Shown: positions 35,513 to 44,161, numbered from the stretch's first letter. The stretch is 64,000 nucleotides of DNA from Meinhardsimonia xiamenensis (GCF_900102905.1 NZ_FNFV01000007.1:1-64000); one strand, 5' to 3'. Translations and numbers: made by a program. The notes: a model not told the origin generated them from the sequence alone.

Positions 35513-36304
35513 ATGGACGCAGACGGCGCGGCGGTGATCGAGGCGCGCGATCTCGATCTTGTGTTTGAGACGGCCGACGGGCCGGTGCAGGCGCTCAAGG
35601 GGGTGAGCCTCAGCATCGGGCGGGGCGAGTTCGTTTCCTTCATCGGGCCTTCGGGCTGCGGCAAGACCACCTTCCTGCGGGTGATCGCCGCGCTCGAGGA
35701 GCCGACGGGCGGCACGATCACCGTCAATGGCGTGAGCCCCGACGAGGCGCGGCGGGCGCGGGCCTACGGTTACGTCTTCCAGGCCGCCGGACTCTACCCG
35801 TGGCGCACGATTGCGGGAAATGTGAAACTTCCACTCGAGATCATGGGCTACCCGGCCGCCGAACGCGAGGAACGTGTTCGAAAAGTGCTGGAGCTGGTGG
35901 AGCTCTCGGGCTTTGGCAACAAATATCCCTGGCAGCTCTCTGGCGGCATGCAGCAGCGCGCGTCGATCGCGCGGGCGCTCGCCTTTGACGCCGATATCCT
36001 GCTGATGGACGAGCCCTTCGGCGCGCTCGACGAGATCGTGCGCGACCATCTGAATGAGCAGCTTCTGAGCCTGTGGCGAAGGACAGGCAAGACCATCGGC
36101 TTTGTCACCCATTCGATTCCCGAGGCTGTGTATCTGTCGACCAAGATCGTGGTGATGAGCCCGCGGCCCGGACGGATCACCGATGTGATCGAAAGCCCGT
36201 TGCCGGCGGAGCGGCCGCTCGACATCCGCGACACGCCGGAATTTCTCGAGGTGGCGCACCGGGTGCGTGAGGGGCTGAGGGCGGGACATGCCTACGATGA
36301 GTGA
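35513..36304 (+). CDS. ABC transporter ATP-binding protein (SsuB/TauB/ThiZ type)
   Basis: The 263-residue ATPase has Walker A FIGPSGCGKTTFLRVI, the signature WQLSGGMQQRASIARA, and Walker B DADILLMDEPFGALDEI. It belongs to the nitrate/taurine/thiamine-precursor group, whose partners are two permeases and an NMT1/THI5-like binding protein, all present downstream. It powers uptake of an unknown small organic solute; within this pyrimidine operon a pyrimidine base, dihydropyrimidine or hydantoin is plausible. Confidence 0.92.
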   Translation: MDADGAAVIEARDLDLVFETADGPVQALKGVSLSIGRGEFVSFIGPSGCGKTTFLRVIAALEEPTGGTITVNGVSPDEARRARAYGYVFQAAGLYPWRTIAGNVKLPLEIMGYPAAEREERVRKVLELVELSGFGNKYPWQLSGGMQQRASIARALAFDADILLMDEPFGALDEIVRDHLNEQLLSLWRRTGKTIGFVTHSIPEAVYLSTKIVVMSPRPGRITDVIESPLPAERPLDIRDTPEFLEVAHRVREGLRAGHAYDE

Positions 36305-36323
36305 GCATGCGGATCGGCTTGGG

Positions 36324-36376
36324 CGGGGGCGCTGCCCCCGCACCCCCGGGGTATTTGCACCCAGGATGATGAGAAG
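36324..36376 (+). repeat. Hairpin plus GGTATTTG intergenic repeat, copy 4
   Basis: A 7-bp stem CGGGGGC (36324-36330) and GCCCCCG (36334-36340) with a GCT loop is followed by CACCCCCGGGGTATTTGCAC (GGTATTTG at 36350-36357) and CCAGGATGATGAGAAG. It lies between the ATPase stop (36304) and the permease start (36395), inside the transporter operon. Confidence 0.8.
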
Positions 36377-36394
36377 AGCGCAGGAGGCGGTGCG

Positions 36395-37264
36395 GTGAGG
36401 CGCGTTCTGCCGGTTCTCGTGGTCACGCTCGCGATCGTCGTCATCTGGTATGTGGCGGCGGTCTGGCTCAATTCGGCCTGGGTGATCGATCAGGCGGCGC
36501 GGGCGGGCAGGGAGCCCTCGTTCATGGACATCCTGCGCGGGACCATGAACCAGGACCGCCCCCTCCTGCCGCCGCCGCATCAGGTGCTGGCCGAGTTGTG
36601 GGAGCTGACGGTGGAAAAGCGCATCACCTCCAAGCGCAGCCTCGTCTATCACGGGCTGGTGACCTTGCAGGCGACCATGCTCGGCTTTGTCGTCGGCGCG
36701 ATCCTGGGCGTGGCGCTGGCCATCGGCATCGTGCATTCGCGCACCATGGATCTGTCGGTGATGCCCTGGGCGATCATCTCCCAGACGGTGCCGATCGTGG
36801 CGATCGCGCCGATGATCATCGTGCTCTCGAATGCCGTCGGCATCGAGGGGCGGACGGTGCCGAAGACGATCATCTCCGCCTATCTCAGCTATTTCCCGGT
36901 GCTGGTGAGCATGGTGAAGGGGCTCCGGAGCCCCGAGCGCGAGCAGCTTGATCTTCTGAAGACCTACAATGCCAGCCGTTGGCAGACCTTCGTCAAGCTG
37001 CGGCTGCCGGCCTCCATGCCCTATTTCTTCGCCTCGATGAAGGTGGCGGTGGCGGCGAGCCTTGTCGGCGCCATCGTCGGAGAGCTGCCGACGGGCGCCA
37101 TCGAGGGGCTGGGCGCGCGGATGCTGATCGGCAGCCAGTTCGGCGAGCCGATGATCATGTGGACCGCACTCTTCGCCGCTGCCATCCTCGCGGCGCTGCT
37201 GGTGGTGGCGGTGGGCATCGTGCAGGCGCTTGCCGCCCGCGCGATGGGGCAGGTGGCGCGATGA
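36395..37264 (+). CDS. ABC transporter permease (SsuC/TauC type), first
   Basis: The 289-residue membrane protein starts with GTG after CAGGAGGCGGTGCG. It has an N-terminal membrane segment, the periplasmic stretch VIDQAARAGREPSFMDILRG, and five further helices. The EAA loop is LKTYNASRWQTFVKLRLPAS. It forms a channel with the next permease, which overlaps it by ATGA. Two different permeases rather than a homodimer are typical of the NMT1/THI5-dependent transporters in Rhodobacterales. Confidence 0.9.
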   Translation: MRRVLPVLVVTLAIVVIWYVAAVWLNSAWVIDQAARAGREPSFMDILRGTMNQDRPLLPPPHQVLAELWELTVEKRITSKRSLVYHGLVTLQATMLGFVVGAILGVALAIGIVHSRTMDLSVMPWAIISQTVPIVAIAPMIIVLSNAVGIEGRTVPKTIISAYLSYFPVLVSMVKGLRSPEREQLDLLKTYNASRWQTFVKLRLPASMPYFFASMKVAVAASLVGAIVGELPTGAIEGLGARMLIGSQFGEPMIMWTALFAAAILAALLVVAVGIVQALAARAMGQVAR

Positions 37265-38112
37265 TCTGGATTCTGGGAAGCCTCGCCGCCTGGGCGGCGC
37301 TGTGGTGGGTGAACACGCGCATTGCCGCCTCGGCCCTGGCCGAGAGGCGCGCCGGCCGCGTCGCCGCGCCGCTGATCTTCGGCCTTGCGATGCTGATCGT
37401 CTGGGAGGGGCTGGTGCGCGGCTTCGAGGTCTCGCCCGTGATCCTGCCCGCGCCCACCGCGATTGCCGCGAAATTCGCCGCCTCGCTCGACGTTCTGTGG
37501 ATCGATTTCGTGCAGACCTTCGTTAAGGGCGCGCTGACCGGCTGGGTGATCGGATGCGGCGCGGCGGTGGCGGTGGCGGTGCTCATCGACCGCTCGCCCT
37601 TCCTGAAGGCGGGGCTTCTGCCGGTGGGCAATTTCGTCGCCGCCCTGCCCATCGTCGGCATCGCGCCGATCATGGTGATGTGGTTCGGCTTCGACTGGCA
37701 GTCGAAGGCGGCGGTGGTGGTGGTGATGGTGTTCTTTCCGACGCTGGTGAACACCGTCGCCGGGCTCGATGCCACCGACCGGATGCACCGCGACCTGATG
37801 AAGACATGGAACGCAAGCTACTGGCAGGCGCTCGTCAAGCTGCGCCTTCCCGCGGCCATGCCCTTCATCTTCAACGGGTTGAAGATCGCCACCACGCTTG
37901 CGCTCATCGGCGCGATCGTGGCGGAGTTCTTCGGCTCGCCGATCAAGGGCATGGGCTTTCGCATCTCCACCGAGGTCGGGCGGCTCGGGATCGACATGGT
38001 CTGGGCCGAGATCGCGGTGGCGGCGCTGGCGGGCACGAGCTTTTACGGCGCGGTGGCGCTGGCCGAGCGCTGGGTGACCTTCTGGCATCCCTCGCAGAGG
38101 GGGGGCAGATGA
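37261..38112 (+). CDS. ABC transporter permease (SsuC/TauC type), second
   Basis: The 283-residue membrane protein shares the fold of the first permease: an N-terminal pair of helices, then ILPAPTAIAAKFAASLDVLW and an EAA loop LMKTWNASYWQALVKLRLPA. The ATG at 37261 overlaps the upstream stop. A shorter start is unlikely because the first helix begins there. The binding-protein gene starts 34 bp downstream of the stop, after AGGGGAGAAAGACC. Confidence 0.9.
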   Translation: MIWILGSLAAWAALWWVNTRIAASALAERRAGRVAAPLIFGLAMLIVWEGLVRGFEVSPVILPAPTAIAAKFAASLDVLWIDFVQTFVKGALTGWVIGCGAAVAVAVLIDRSPFLKAGLLPVGNFVAALPIVGIAPIMVMWFGFDWQSKAAVVVVMVFFPTLVNTVAGLDATDRMHRDLMKTWNASYWQALVKLRLPAAMPFIFNGLKIATTLALIGAIVAEFFGSPIKGMGFRISTEVGRLGIDMVWAEIAVAALAGTSFYGAVALAERWVTFWHPSQRGGR

Positions 38113-38146
38113 CGACGACAACGACAACCAACAGGGGAGAAAGACC

Positions 38147-39133
38147 ATGAAGAGACTGATTGCGGGCGCCTTCGCGCTCGGTCTGGCGGCGGGCGGCGCC
38201 CAGGCGGCCGATGACCTGACGCTGCAACTCAAATGGGTCACGCAGGCCCAGTTCGCGGGCTACTATGTGGCGCTCGAGAACGGCTACTACGAGGAAGAGG
38301 GGCTCAACGTCACCATCAAGCCGGGCGGGCCCGACATCGCGCCCACCCAGGTGATCGCGGGCGGCGGCGCCGATGTGACGGTGGAGTGGATGCCGGCCGC
38401 GCTGGCCGCGCGCGAGCGGGGGCTGCCGCTTGTCAACATCGCCCAGCCCTTCAAGCGCTCGGGCATGATGCTGACCTGCTGGAAGGACTCCGGCATCAAG
38501 ACGCCGCAGGACTTCCGCGGCAAGACGCTGGGCGTGTGGTTCTTCGGCAACGAGTATCCCTTCCTCGCCTGGATGAGCCAGCTAGGCATCCCGACCGACG
38601 GCTCGCCCGAGGGGGTGACGGTGCTCAAGCAGGGCTTCAACGTCGATCCGCTCCTGCAGCGGCAGGCCGACTGCATCTCGACCATGACCTACAACGAGTA
38701 CTGGCAGGTGATCGATGCGGGCGTGAGCCCCGATGATCTCATCACCTTCAAGTACGAGGATCAGGGCGTGGCGACGCTCGAGGACGGGCTCTATGTGCTC
38801 GAGGACCGGCTCGCCGACCCCGAATTCAAGGACAAGCTCGTGCGCTTCGTGCGCGCCTCGATGAAGGGCTGGAAATGGGCCGAGGAGAACATGGACGAGG
38901 CCGCGCTGATCGTGCTCGAGCATGACGAGACCGGCGCCCAGACCGAGAAGCATCAGAAGCGGATGATGCGCGAGATCGCCAAGCTCACCGCGGGCTCGAA
39001 CGGCGAGCTCGACCCGGCCGATTTCGAGCGCACGGTGGCGACGCTCCTCGCGGGCGGCTCCGATCCGGTCATCACCAGGCATCCGGGCGATGGCGCCTGG
39101 ACGCATGAGATCACCGATGCGGCGCTGAAATAG
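38147..39133 (+). CDS. ABC transporter substrate-binding protein, NMT1/THI5-like
   Basis: The 328-residue protein has a signal peptide (KRLIAGAFALGLAAGGAQAA) and the NMT1/THI5 (SsuA-like) fold: LTLQLKWVTQAQFAGYYVAL near the mature start, GYYEEEGLNVTIKPGGPDIA, and LGVWFFGNEYPFLAWMSQLG. This family includes thiamine-precursor (hydroxymethylpyrimidine), riboflavin and N-formyl pyrimidine binders, so a pyrimidine-type ligand would fit the genetic context. It is the last gene of the operon and is followed by an intrinsic terminator at 39157. Confidence 0.92.
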   Translation: MKRLIAGAFALGLAAGGAQAADDLTLQLKWVTQAQFAGYYVALENGYYEEEGLNVTIKPGGPDIAPTQVIAGGGADVTVEWMPAALAARERGLPLVNIAQPFKRSGMMLTCWKDSGIKTPQDFRGKTLGVWFFGNEYPFLAWMSQLGIPTDGSPEGVTVLKQGFNVDPLLQRQADCISTMTYNEYWQVIDAGVSPDDLITFKYEDQGVATLEDGLYVLEDRLADPEFKDKLVRFVRASMKGWKWAEENMDEAALIVLEHDETGAQTEKHQKRMMREIAKLTAGSNGELDPADFERTVATLLAGGSDPVITRHPGDGAWTHEITDAALK

Positions 39134-39156
39134 GCCGCGCCGGCAATCGGAACGGG

Positions 39157-39185
39157 AGGCCCCGGCACGCGCGCCGGGGCCTTTT
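39157..39185 (+). terminator. Rho-independent terminator of the pyrimidine/transport operon
   Basis: A 10-bp stem AGGCCCCGGC (39157-39166) and GCCGGGGCCT (39173-39182) with the loop ACGCGC is followed by TTTTC. It lies 23 bp after the binding-protein stop and ends at the stop of the convergent cysG gene. Confidence 0.88.
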
Positions 39186-40666
39186 CATCTCGTGCCGGTC
39201 GTGCCGTCTGCCTTCCCGCCTGCCGGGGCGATGATCTCCTTCACCCGCTCGGCTGCGAGCCCCATCGCATGCGCGCCCTCCACGCCGCCGCCCCAGTCGA
39301 GCTTGTCGCGCAGGGTGACGACGGTGCCGACGATGATCATCGCGGGGCTTCCCAAGCCCTCGGCCTCGACCTTGCCGGCGATGTCGCCGAGCGTTCCGGT
39401 GACGATCCGCTGGCCCGGCCGCGTGCCCTTCTCGATGACCGCGACCGGCATGGAGCGATCGACTCCGCGGCGGGCAAATGCCTCCACCAGCGCCGGCAGG
39501 GACGAAAGCCCCATGTAGATGGCAAGCGTCTGGTCGGGGCGGATCAGGTGCTCCCAATCGAGGTCAAGAAGCCCGTCGCGGCCGTGCGCGGTCACGAAGC
39601 TCACCGAATGGGCGTGATCGCGATGGGTCAGCGGGATGCCGGCATAGGTCGCGCAACCCGAGGCGGCGGTGATGCCGGGAACCACCTGAAAGGGGATGCC
39701 CTCCTCGGCCAGCACCTCGATCTCCTCGCCGCCACGGCCGAAGATGAACGGGTCGCCCCCCTTCAGCCGCAGAACGCGCTTGCCCTCGCGGGCAAGCCGC
39801 ACCATGAGCCGGGAGATCTCCTCCTGCGGCATGGTATGGCGCCTCGCCGCCTTGCCCACATGGATGCGCTCGGCATCGCGGCGCACGAGCCCGAGGATGC
39901 CCTCGCCGATCAGCCGGTCGTAAAGCACCACATCGGCGCGCTGCATGAGCCTCAGCGCGCGGAAGGTGAGAAGGTCGGGATCGCCGGGGCCTGCACCGAC
40001 GAGATAGACTTCGCCCACGCCGCTGCCGCCGGCAGCCTCGGCCTCGAGATCGGCGAGCACGCGCGCGCGCGCCTCGTCGACCCGGCCGGCCAGGAACGCA
40101 TCGCCCGCCGGCCCGTCGATGAGCCGTTCCCAGAAATGGCGCCGGGCGCGGCCGTCGCGGATCTTCGCGGCGATGAGCTCGCGGAAGCCACCGGCGAATT
40201 CGGCCAGCCGGCCGAAGGCGGCGGGCAGTGTGGCCTCGAGGCGGGCGCGCAGGATGCGGGCGATCACCGGCGCGGCCCCGCCGGTGGAGATCGCCACGGT
40301 CACAGGCGAGCGGTCGACGATGGAGGGGGTGATGAAGTCGCACATCTCGTTGACGTCGGCGATGTTGCACAGGATCCCGCGGGCCCGTGTCCACTCCCAC
40401 AGCCGCGCATCCCGCGCTGGGTCTTCGGAGGCGCCATAGACCAGAACCGCGCCTTCGATGTCGGCCTCCTCGGGCAGGCGGCGGTGGAGGGTCAGCCGCG
40501 TGCGGCCCTCGAGGGCTTCGACCTCCTCTTCGGGCTCCGGATCGAACGCGTGCACCTCGGCGCCGGCGTCAAGGGCGCGCTCGATGCGGCGGGCCGCGGC
40601 GGTGCCGGGGCCGTCCACGACCACCCGCCGGCCGCGGATGTCGAGAAAGACGGGAAGGAAATCCAT
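39185..40666 (-). CDS. cysG: Siroheme synthase (uroporphyrinogen-III methyltransferase / precorrin-2 dehydrogenase / ferrochelatase)
   Basis: The 493-residue protein has an N-terminal dehydrogenase-ferrochelatase part (DFLPVFLDIRGRRVVVDGPG, ARGILCNIADVNEMCDFITP) and a C-terminal SAM-dependent methyltransferase with VYLVGAGPGDPDLLTFRAL, VLRLKGGDPFIFGRGGEE and GCATYAGIPLTHRDHAHSVS. The NAD loop here reads VDGPGTAAARR rather than the usual VGGGxVAxRK, a notable variation. The enzyme makes siroheme from uroporphyrinogen III, for sulfite and nitrite reductases. No sulfite/nitrite reductase genes are next to it in this window. Confidence 0.94.
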   Translation of the reverse strand: MDFLPVFLDIRGRRVVVDGPGTAAARRIERALDAGAEVHAFDPEPEEEVEALEGRTRLTLHRRLPEEADIEGAVLVYGASEDPARDARLWEWTRARGILCNIADVNEMCDFITPSIVDRSPVTVAISTGGAAPVIARILRARLEATLPAAFGRLAEFAGGFRELIAAKIRDGRARRHFWERLIDGPAGDAFLAGRVDEARARVLADLEAEAAGGSGVGEVYLVGAGPGDPDLLTFRALRLMQRADVVLYDRLIGEGILGLVRRDAERIHVGKAARRHTMPQEEISRLMVRLAREGKRVLRLKGGDPFIFGRGGEEIEVLAEEGIPFQVVPGITAASGCATYAGIPLTHRDHAHSVSFVTAHGRDGLLDLDWEHLIRPDQTLAIYMGLSSLPALVEAFARRGVDRSMPVAVIEKGTRPGQRIVTGTLGDIAGKVEAEGLGSPAMIIVGTVVTLRDKLDWGGGVEGAHAMGLAAERVKEIIAPAGGKADGTTGTR

Positions 40667-40942
40667 GGGCTGTGCGTCTCCGGTTCGGTGGCTCGTCAGC
40701 GGCGGTCATTCGTCGCGCCCCGTTGGCGTTGGCGCCAAGGCGCACGCGTTACCGGTCGCAAGGTAATGAAAGCAGCGCCACCCTCAACCCCGCTCCGCGC
40801 TTTCTGGTTGCACCTGCACGGCGGCCACGCGCCGCGTCGAACCGCCGCCCGGCTTCCAGCCGGAGCGGGCGGGGGCTTTTGCCAATTCCCTCTGACGATG
40901 CGATGATTGCGCAAGCGACTGAAGCGCAAGGAGAGTCGGCCC

Positions 40943-41998
40943 ATGCCCGATGCGATACCGCACCCGTTTTCCCGTTTCGTTGCCATCCTCGGCCGGGGCA
41001 GGACCAAACAGCGCCATCTCACCCGTGAAGAGGCGCGCGAGGCGATGGAAATGATTCTCGAGGGCCGCGCTCTTCCCGAGCAGATCGGCGCCTTCCTGAT
41101 GCTCCTGCGCCTTAAGGAGGAGGCGCCCGAGGAGATGGCCGGTTTTGTCGACGCCACCCGCGCCACCTTTCGCCTGCCGCCCGCGATCCCGCCGGTTGAT
41201 GTCGACTGGTCGTCATATGCCGGCAAGCGCCGGCAGCTGCCGTGGTTCCTGCTCAGCGTGCTGACGCTGGTGGGCGAGGGGGTGCGGGTGTTCATGCACG
41301 GCACCGAAGGCCATACGCCCGGGCGGCTTTACACCCGCGAGGTGCTGGCCGCGCTGGGCATCCCCGCGGCGGCGAGCCTCGAGGAAGCCGCACGCCACAT
41401 CGAGGCGCGGGGCTTTGCCTATGTGCCTCTCGAAGTGCTGAGCCCGGTGCTGCGCCAGCTGATCGAACTGAGGCCGATTCTCGGGCTGCGCTCACCGGTT
41501 CATTCCTTCACGCGCATGCTGAACCCCTTCGGCGCGCCGGTGATGATGCAGGGGATCTTCCATCGCGGCTTCATGGATATCCATGCCGGCGCGGCCAGGC
41601 TTCTCGGCCAGCCCGTGGCCGCCGTCTTCCGGGGCGAAGGGGGCGAGATCGAGCGCCGCCCCAACAAGCCGCTTCAGGTCTGGACGACCCGCGGCGCGGA
41701 GGGGCCTTTCGTCGAGGAATGGCCGGCGCTTCTCGACGAGGGCCACATTCCCGCCGACGAGCAGATGGACATGGGCCGTCTTGCGGCGCTGTGGCGCGGC
41801 GAGGAGGACGACGAGCACGCCGCCGCCTCCGTCATCGGCACGCTGGCGGTGACGCTCAAGGCCATGGGACGCGCGCGGGCGATCGGCGAGGCCGAGGCGT
41901 TGGCCCGCGCCATGTGGGCGCGGCGGGACCGAAGCCGCATCCCGGCGGCATGCGCAACCGGTGCCAATGGCGTTTCGCCCGTCGGCGCGATGCTCTAG
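40943..41998 (+). CDS. Glycosyltransferase-family protein, TrpD2/YbiB-like (anthranilate phosphoribosyltransferase fold)
   Basis: The 351-residue protein has the TrpD fold: HLTREEAREAMEMILEGRAL and PEQIGAFLMLLRLKEEAPEE at the N-terminus, then FMHGTEGHTPGRLYTREVL and SVHSFTRML-like blocks (LRSPVHSFTRMLNPFGAPVM). It lacks the typical substrate signature of TrpD. E. coli YbiB binds nucleic acids and is a probable LexA-controlled DNA-associated protein. The start at 40943 follows AAGGAGAGTCGG. The gene lies between cysG and mnmH, without an obvious link. Confidence 0.82.
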   Translation: MPDAIPHPFSRFVAILGRGRTKQRHLTREEAREAMEMILEGRALPEQIGAFLMLLRLKEEAPEEMAGFVDATRATFRLPPAIPPVDVDWSSYAGKRRQLPWFLLSVLTLVGEGVRVFMHGTEGHTPGRLYTREVLAALGIPAAASLEEAARHIEARGFAYVPLEVLSPVLRQLIELRPILGLRSPVHSFTRMLNPFGAPVMMQGIFHRGFMDIHAGAARLLGQPVAAVFRGEGGEIERRPNKPLQVWTTRGAEGPFVEEWPALLDEGHIPADEQMDMGRLAALWRGEEDDEHAAASVIGTLAVTLKAMGRARAIGEAEALARAMWARRDRSRIPAACATGANGVSPVGAML

Positions 41999-42007
41999 AA
42001 GGCGCCC

Positions 42008-43069
42008 ATGGCCATCGAACTGACGACGCTGGAAGCGTTTCGCGACACCGGCTTTGACACGGTGATCGACGTGCGCTCACCCTCCGAATACGCCGAGGAT
42101 CATCTTCCCGGCGCGATAAGCCTGCCCGTGCTCGATGACGAGGAACGGGCGCGGGTGGGCACGATCTATGTCCAGCAGTCGCCGTTTCTGGCCCGGCGCA
42201 TCGGCGCGGCGCTGGTGGCGCGCAATGCCGCGGCGCATCTCGAAGGACCGCTTGCCGACAAGCCGGGTGGCTGGCGGCCGCTCGTCTATTGCTGGCGCGG
42301 GGGGCAGCGCTCGGGCGCGTTTGCGACCATTCTGGCCAATGTCGGCTGGCGCGTGGAGACACTGGCAGGCGGCTACCGAAGCTACCGGCGTGTGGTGGCC
42401 CATGCCATGCACGAGGCGCCGCTTGCGCACCGGCTGGTGCTTCTCGATGGCAACACCGGCACAGCGAAGACCGAGATCCTTGCCCGCCTTGCCGCGCGCG
42501 GGGTGCAGGTGGTCGATCTCGAGGGGCTCGCGCGCCACCGCGGCTCGGTGCTGGGCGCGCGGGAAGGCGGGCAACCCTCGCAGAAGGCTTTCGAAGGGGC
42601 GCTGGCGCATGCCTTCGATGCGCTCGATGCGGGCCGGCCAGTGGTGGTCGAGGCCGAATCGAGCAAGGTGGGCAATCTTCAGATCCCGCCCTCGGTGTGG
42701 AAGGCGATGAAGGTGGCGCCCCGGCTGACCGTTTCTGCCCCGGTCGAGGCGCGCGCGGCGTATCTCGTGCGCGCCTACGCCGATCTTCTGGCCGACCGCG
42801 AGGCGTTGTGCGAGACGCTGGCGCTGCTCATTCCGCTGCAGGGGCGCGAGCAGGTGGCCGCCTGGCAGGCGATGGCGCGCGAGGGGCGCTTCGAGGCGCT
42901 GGCTGCCGAGCTGATGGCGCGTCACTACGACCCGCGCTATGCCAAGTCGCGCGAGGGGCGCGGCGCTGCTCTGGCCGAGATCACCGTGGGCAGGCTCGAC
43001 GAGACAAGGCTCGAGGCCGCGGCGGGCGCGATCGCGGCCGAGATCGAGCGGCTGGCGGTGCCCGCCTGA
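42008..43069 (+). CDS. mnmH: tRNA 2-selenouridine synthase (MnmH/SelU/YbbB)
   Basis: The 353-residue protein has a rhodanese domain with active Cys95 (RPLVYCWRGGQRSGAFATIL) and a P-loop GNTGTAKT at 148-155, followed by QVVDLEGLARHRGSVLGARE. It exchanges the sulfur of 2-thiouridine in wobble uridines of tRNA for selenium, via an S-geranyl intermediate, using selenophosphate. It needs SelD, which is not in the window. The ATG at 42008 lies 10 bp after the preceding stop. Confidence 0.92.
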   Translation: MAIELTTLEAFRDTGFDTVIDVRSPSEYAEDHLPGAISLPVLDDEERARVGTIYVQQSPFLARRIGAALVARNAAAHLEGPLADKPGGWRPLVYCWRGGQRSGAFATILANVGWRVETLAGGYRSYRRVVAHAMHEAPLAHRLVLLDGNTGTAKTEILARLAARGVQVVDLEGLARHRGSVLGAREGGQPSQKAFEGALAHAFDALDAGRPVVVEAESSKVGNLQIPPSVWKAMKVAPRLTVSAPVEARAAYLVRAYADLLADREALCETLALLIPLQGREQVAAWQAMAREGRFEALAAELMARHYDPRYAKSREGRGAALAEITVGRLDETRLEAAAGAIAAEIERLAVPA

Positions 43070-43074
43070 GAGCT

Positions 43075-43536
43075 TCAGCTGCGCCGGGCCGCGGCGATCC
43101 AGAGCGCGGCCAGCGAAAAGGAAATAACCGCGTTCCAGCTTGCCATCGACAGGCCGAGGAAGTCCCAGGCGACTTCGTCGCAGCGCACCAGCGGCGCGGC
43201 GGCGATCCGGCTCAAGAGCTCCTCGGGCGAGAGCCCGCCGACCGGGCCCGATGTGCAGGTGTCAGGCCCCTGCCACCAGCCGCGCTCGACCCCGGTGTGA
43301 TAGATGCCGATCGCGCCGGTGGTGGCCGCGGCGAGCGCGCCGAGGGCAGGCCAGAGGCGCCCCGGCAGCTTGAGCGCCACGGCGCCCAGCACCACCGCCG
43401 CCAGATGCGGCCAGCGCTGCCAGATGCACAGTTTGCAGGGCGCAAGCCCGCCCAGATGCTGCGAGCCGAGCGCGGCGAGAAGCAGCGCCGCGGAGCCGCC
43501 GGCCGCCAGAAGGATGAGCAGTTGGCGCGTCTTCAC
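43075..43536 (-). CDS. dsbB: Disulfide bond formation protein DsbB
   Basis: The 153-residue membrane protein has four hydrophobic segments and two cysteine pairs, CKLC at 34-37 and Cys94/Cys119 (PDTCTSGP, VRCDEVAW), as in DsbB, which reoxidises DsbA with quinone. The start is GTG at 43536, after GCGAGGTATCT, overlapping the DedA stop by GTGA; the upstream frame to 43800 shadows that gene. This overlap suggests translational coupling of the two membrane proteins. Confidence 0.88.
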   Translation of the reverse strand: MKTRQLLILLAAGGSAALLLAALGSQHLGGLAPCKLCIWQRWPHLAAVVLGAVALKLPGRLWPALGALAAATTGAIGIYHTGVERGWWQGPDTCTSGPVGGLSPEELLSRIAAAPLVRCDEVAWDFLGLSMASWNAVISFSLAALWIAAARRS

Positions 43537-44111
43537 AGATACCTCGCCACGACGAATCCGCCCACAAGGAGCACCATGAAGACAGTGAAGACAAGCCCCA
43601 GCCGACGCTCGATGAAGTCGCGGATGGGCGGGCCGAACTTCCACAAGAGCGCTGCGAGGACGAAGAAGCGCAGGCCCCGCGCGATGACCGAGGCGACCAT
43701 GAAGATGCCGAGGTTGAGCCCCGTGGTGCCGGAGAGAATGGTGATGACCTTGTAGGGAAAGGGCGTGACACCGGCGATCAGCACCGCCCAGGCGCCCCAT
43801 GCGTTGTAGGTTGCGGCAAAGCTCTGGAACTGCGCCTCGCGACCATAGAATTCGAGCACCGGCCGGCCGACGCTCTCATAAAGCCCCCAGCCGATGACAT
43901 AGCCGAGCAGACCGCCCGCGACCGAGGCCAGCGTCGCCACGCCCGCGATCAGGAAGGCGCGGTGCGGCGTCGCGATGATCATCGGGATCATCAGCACATC
44001 GGGCGGGATCGGAAACACCGAGGATTCGATGAAGGACACCAGCGCCAATGCCGCCAGCGCATGGCGGTGGCCGGCGAGCGAGATCGTCCAGTCGTAGAGT
44101 CGTCGAAGCAT
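43533..44111 (-). CDS. DedA/YqaA-family (VTT domain) membrane protein
   Basis: The 192-residue membrane protein carries the VTT signature: FIESSVFPIPPDVLMIPMII, FLIAGVATLASVAGGLLGYV, and AGVTPFPYKVITILSGTTGL with hydrophobic segments at both ends. Members are thought to move phospholipids across the inner membrane or support envelope homeostasis; the YqaA subgroup is least studied. It precedes dsbB with a 4-bp overlap. The start at 44111 gives a full-length member; the ribosome site is weak. Confidence 0.85.
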   Translation of the reverse strand: MLRRLYDWTISLAGHRHALAALALVSFIESSVFPIPPDVLMIPMIIATPHRAFLIAGVATLASVAGGLLGYVIGWGLYESVGRPVLEFYGREAQFQSFAATYNAWGAWAVLIAGVTPFPYKVITILSGTTGLNLGIFMVASVIARGLRFFVLAALLWKFGPPIRDFIERRLGLVFTVFMVLLVGGFVVARYL

Positions 44112-44161
44112 GCTGCCGGCCCGAAAATCCTGCGGCCTTAGGCCATGGCCTTGCCCATTCG

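Noticed and set aside
32486-36736. 1416-codon minus-strand open frame antisense to the amidohydrolase, dihydropyrimidinase and ABC genes
   Set aside because: It is a codon-bias shadow of three clearly recognised plus-strand genes; its translation has no recognisable domain and is biased to His, Arg, Gly and Ala.
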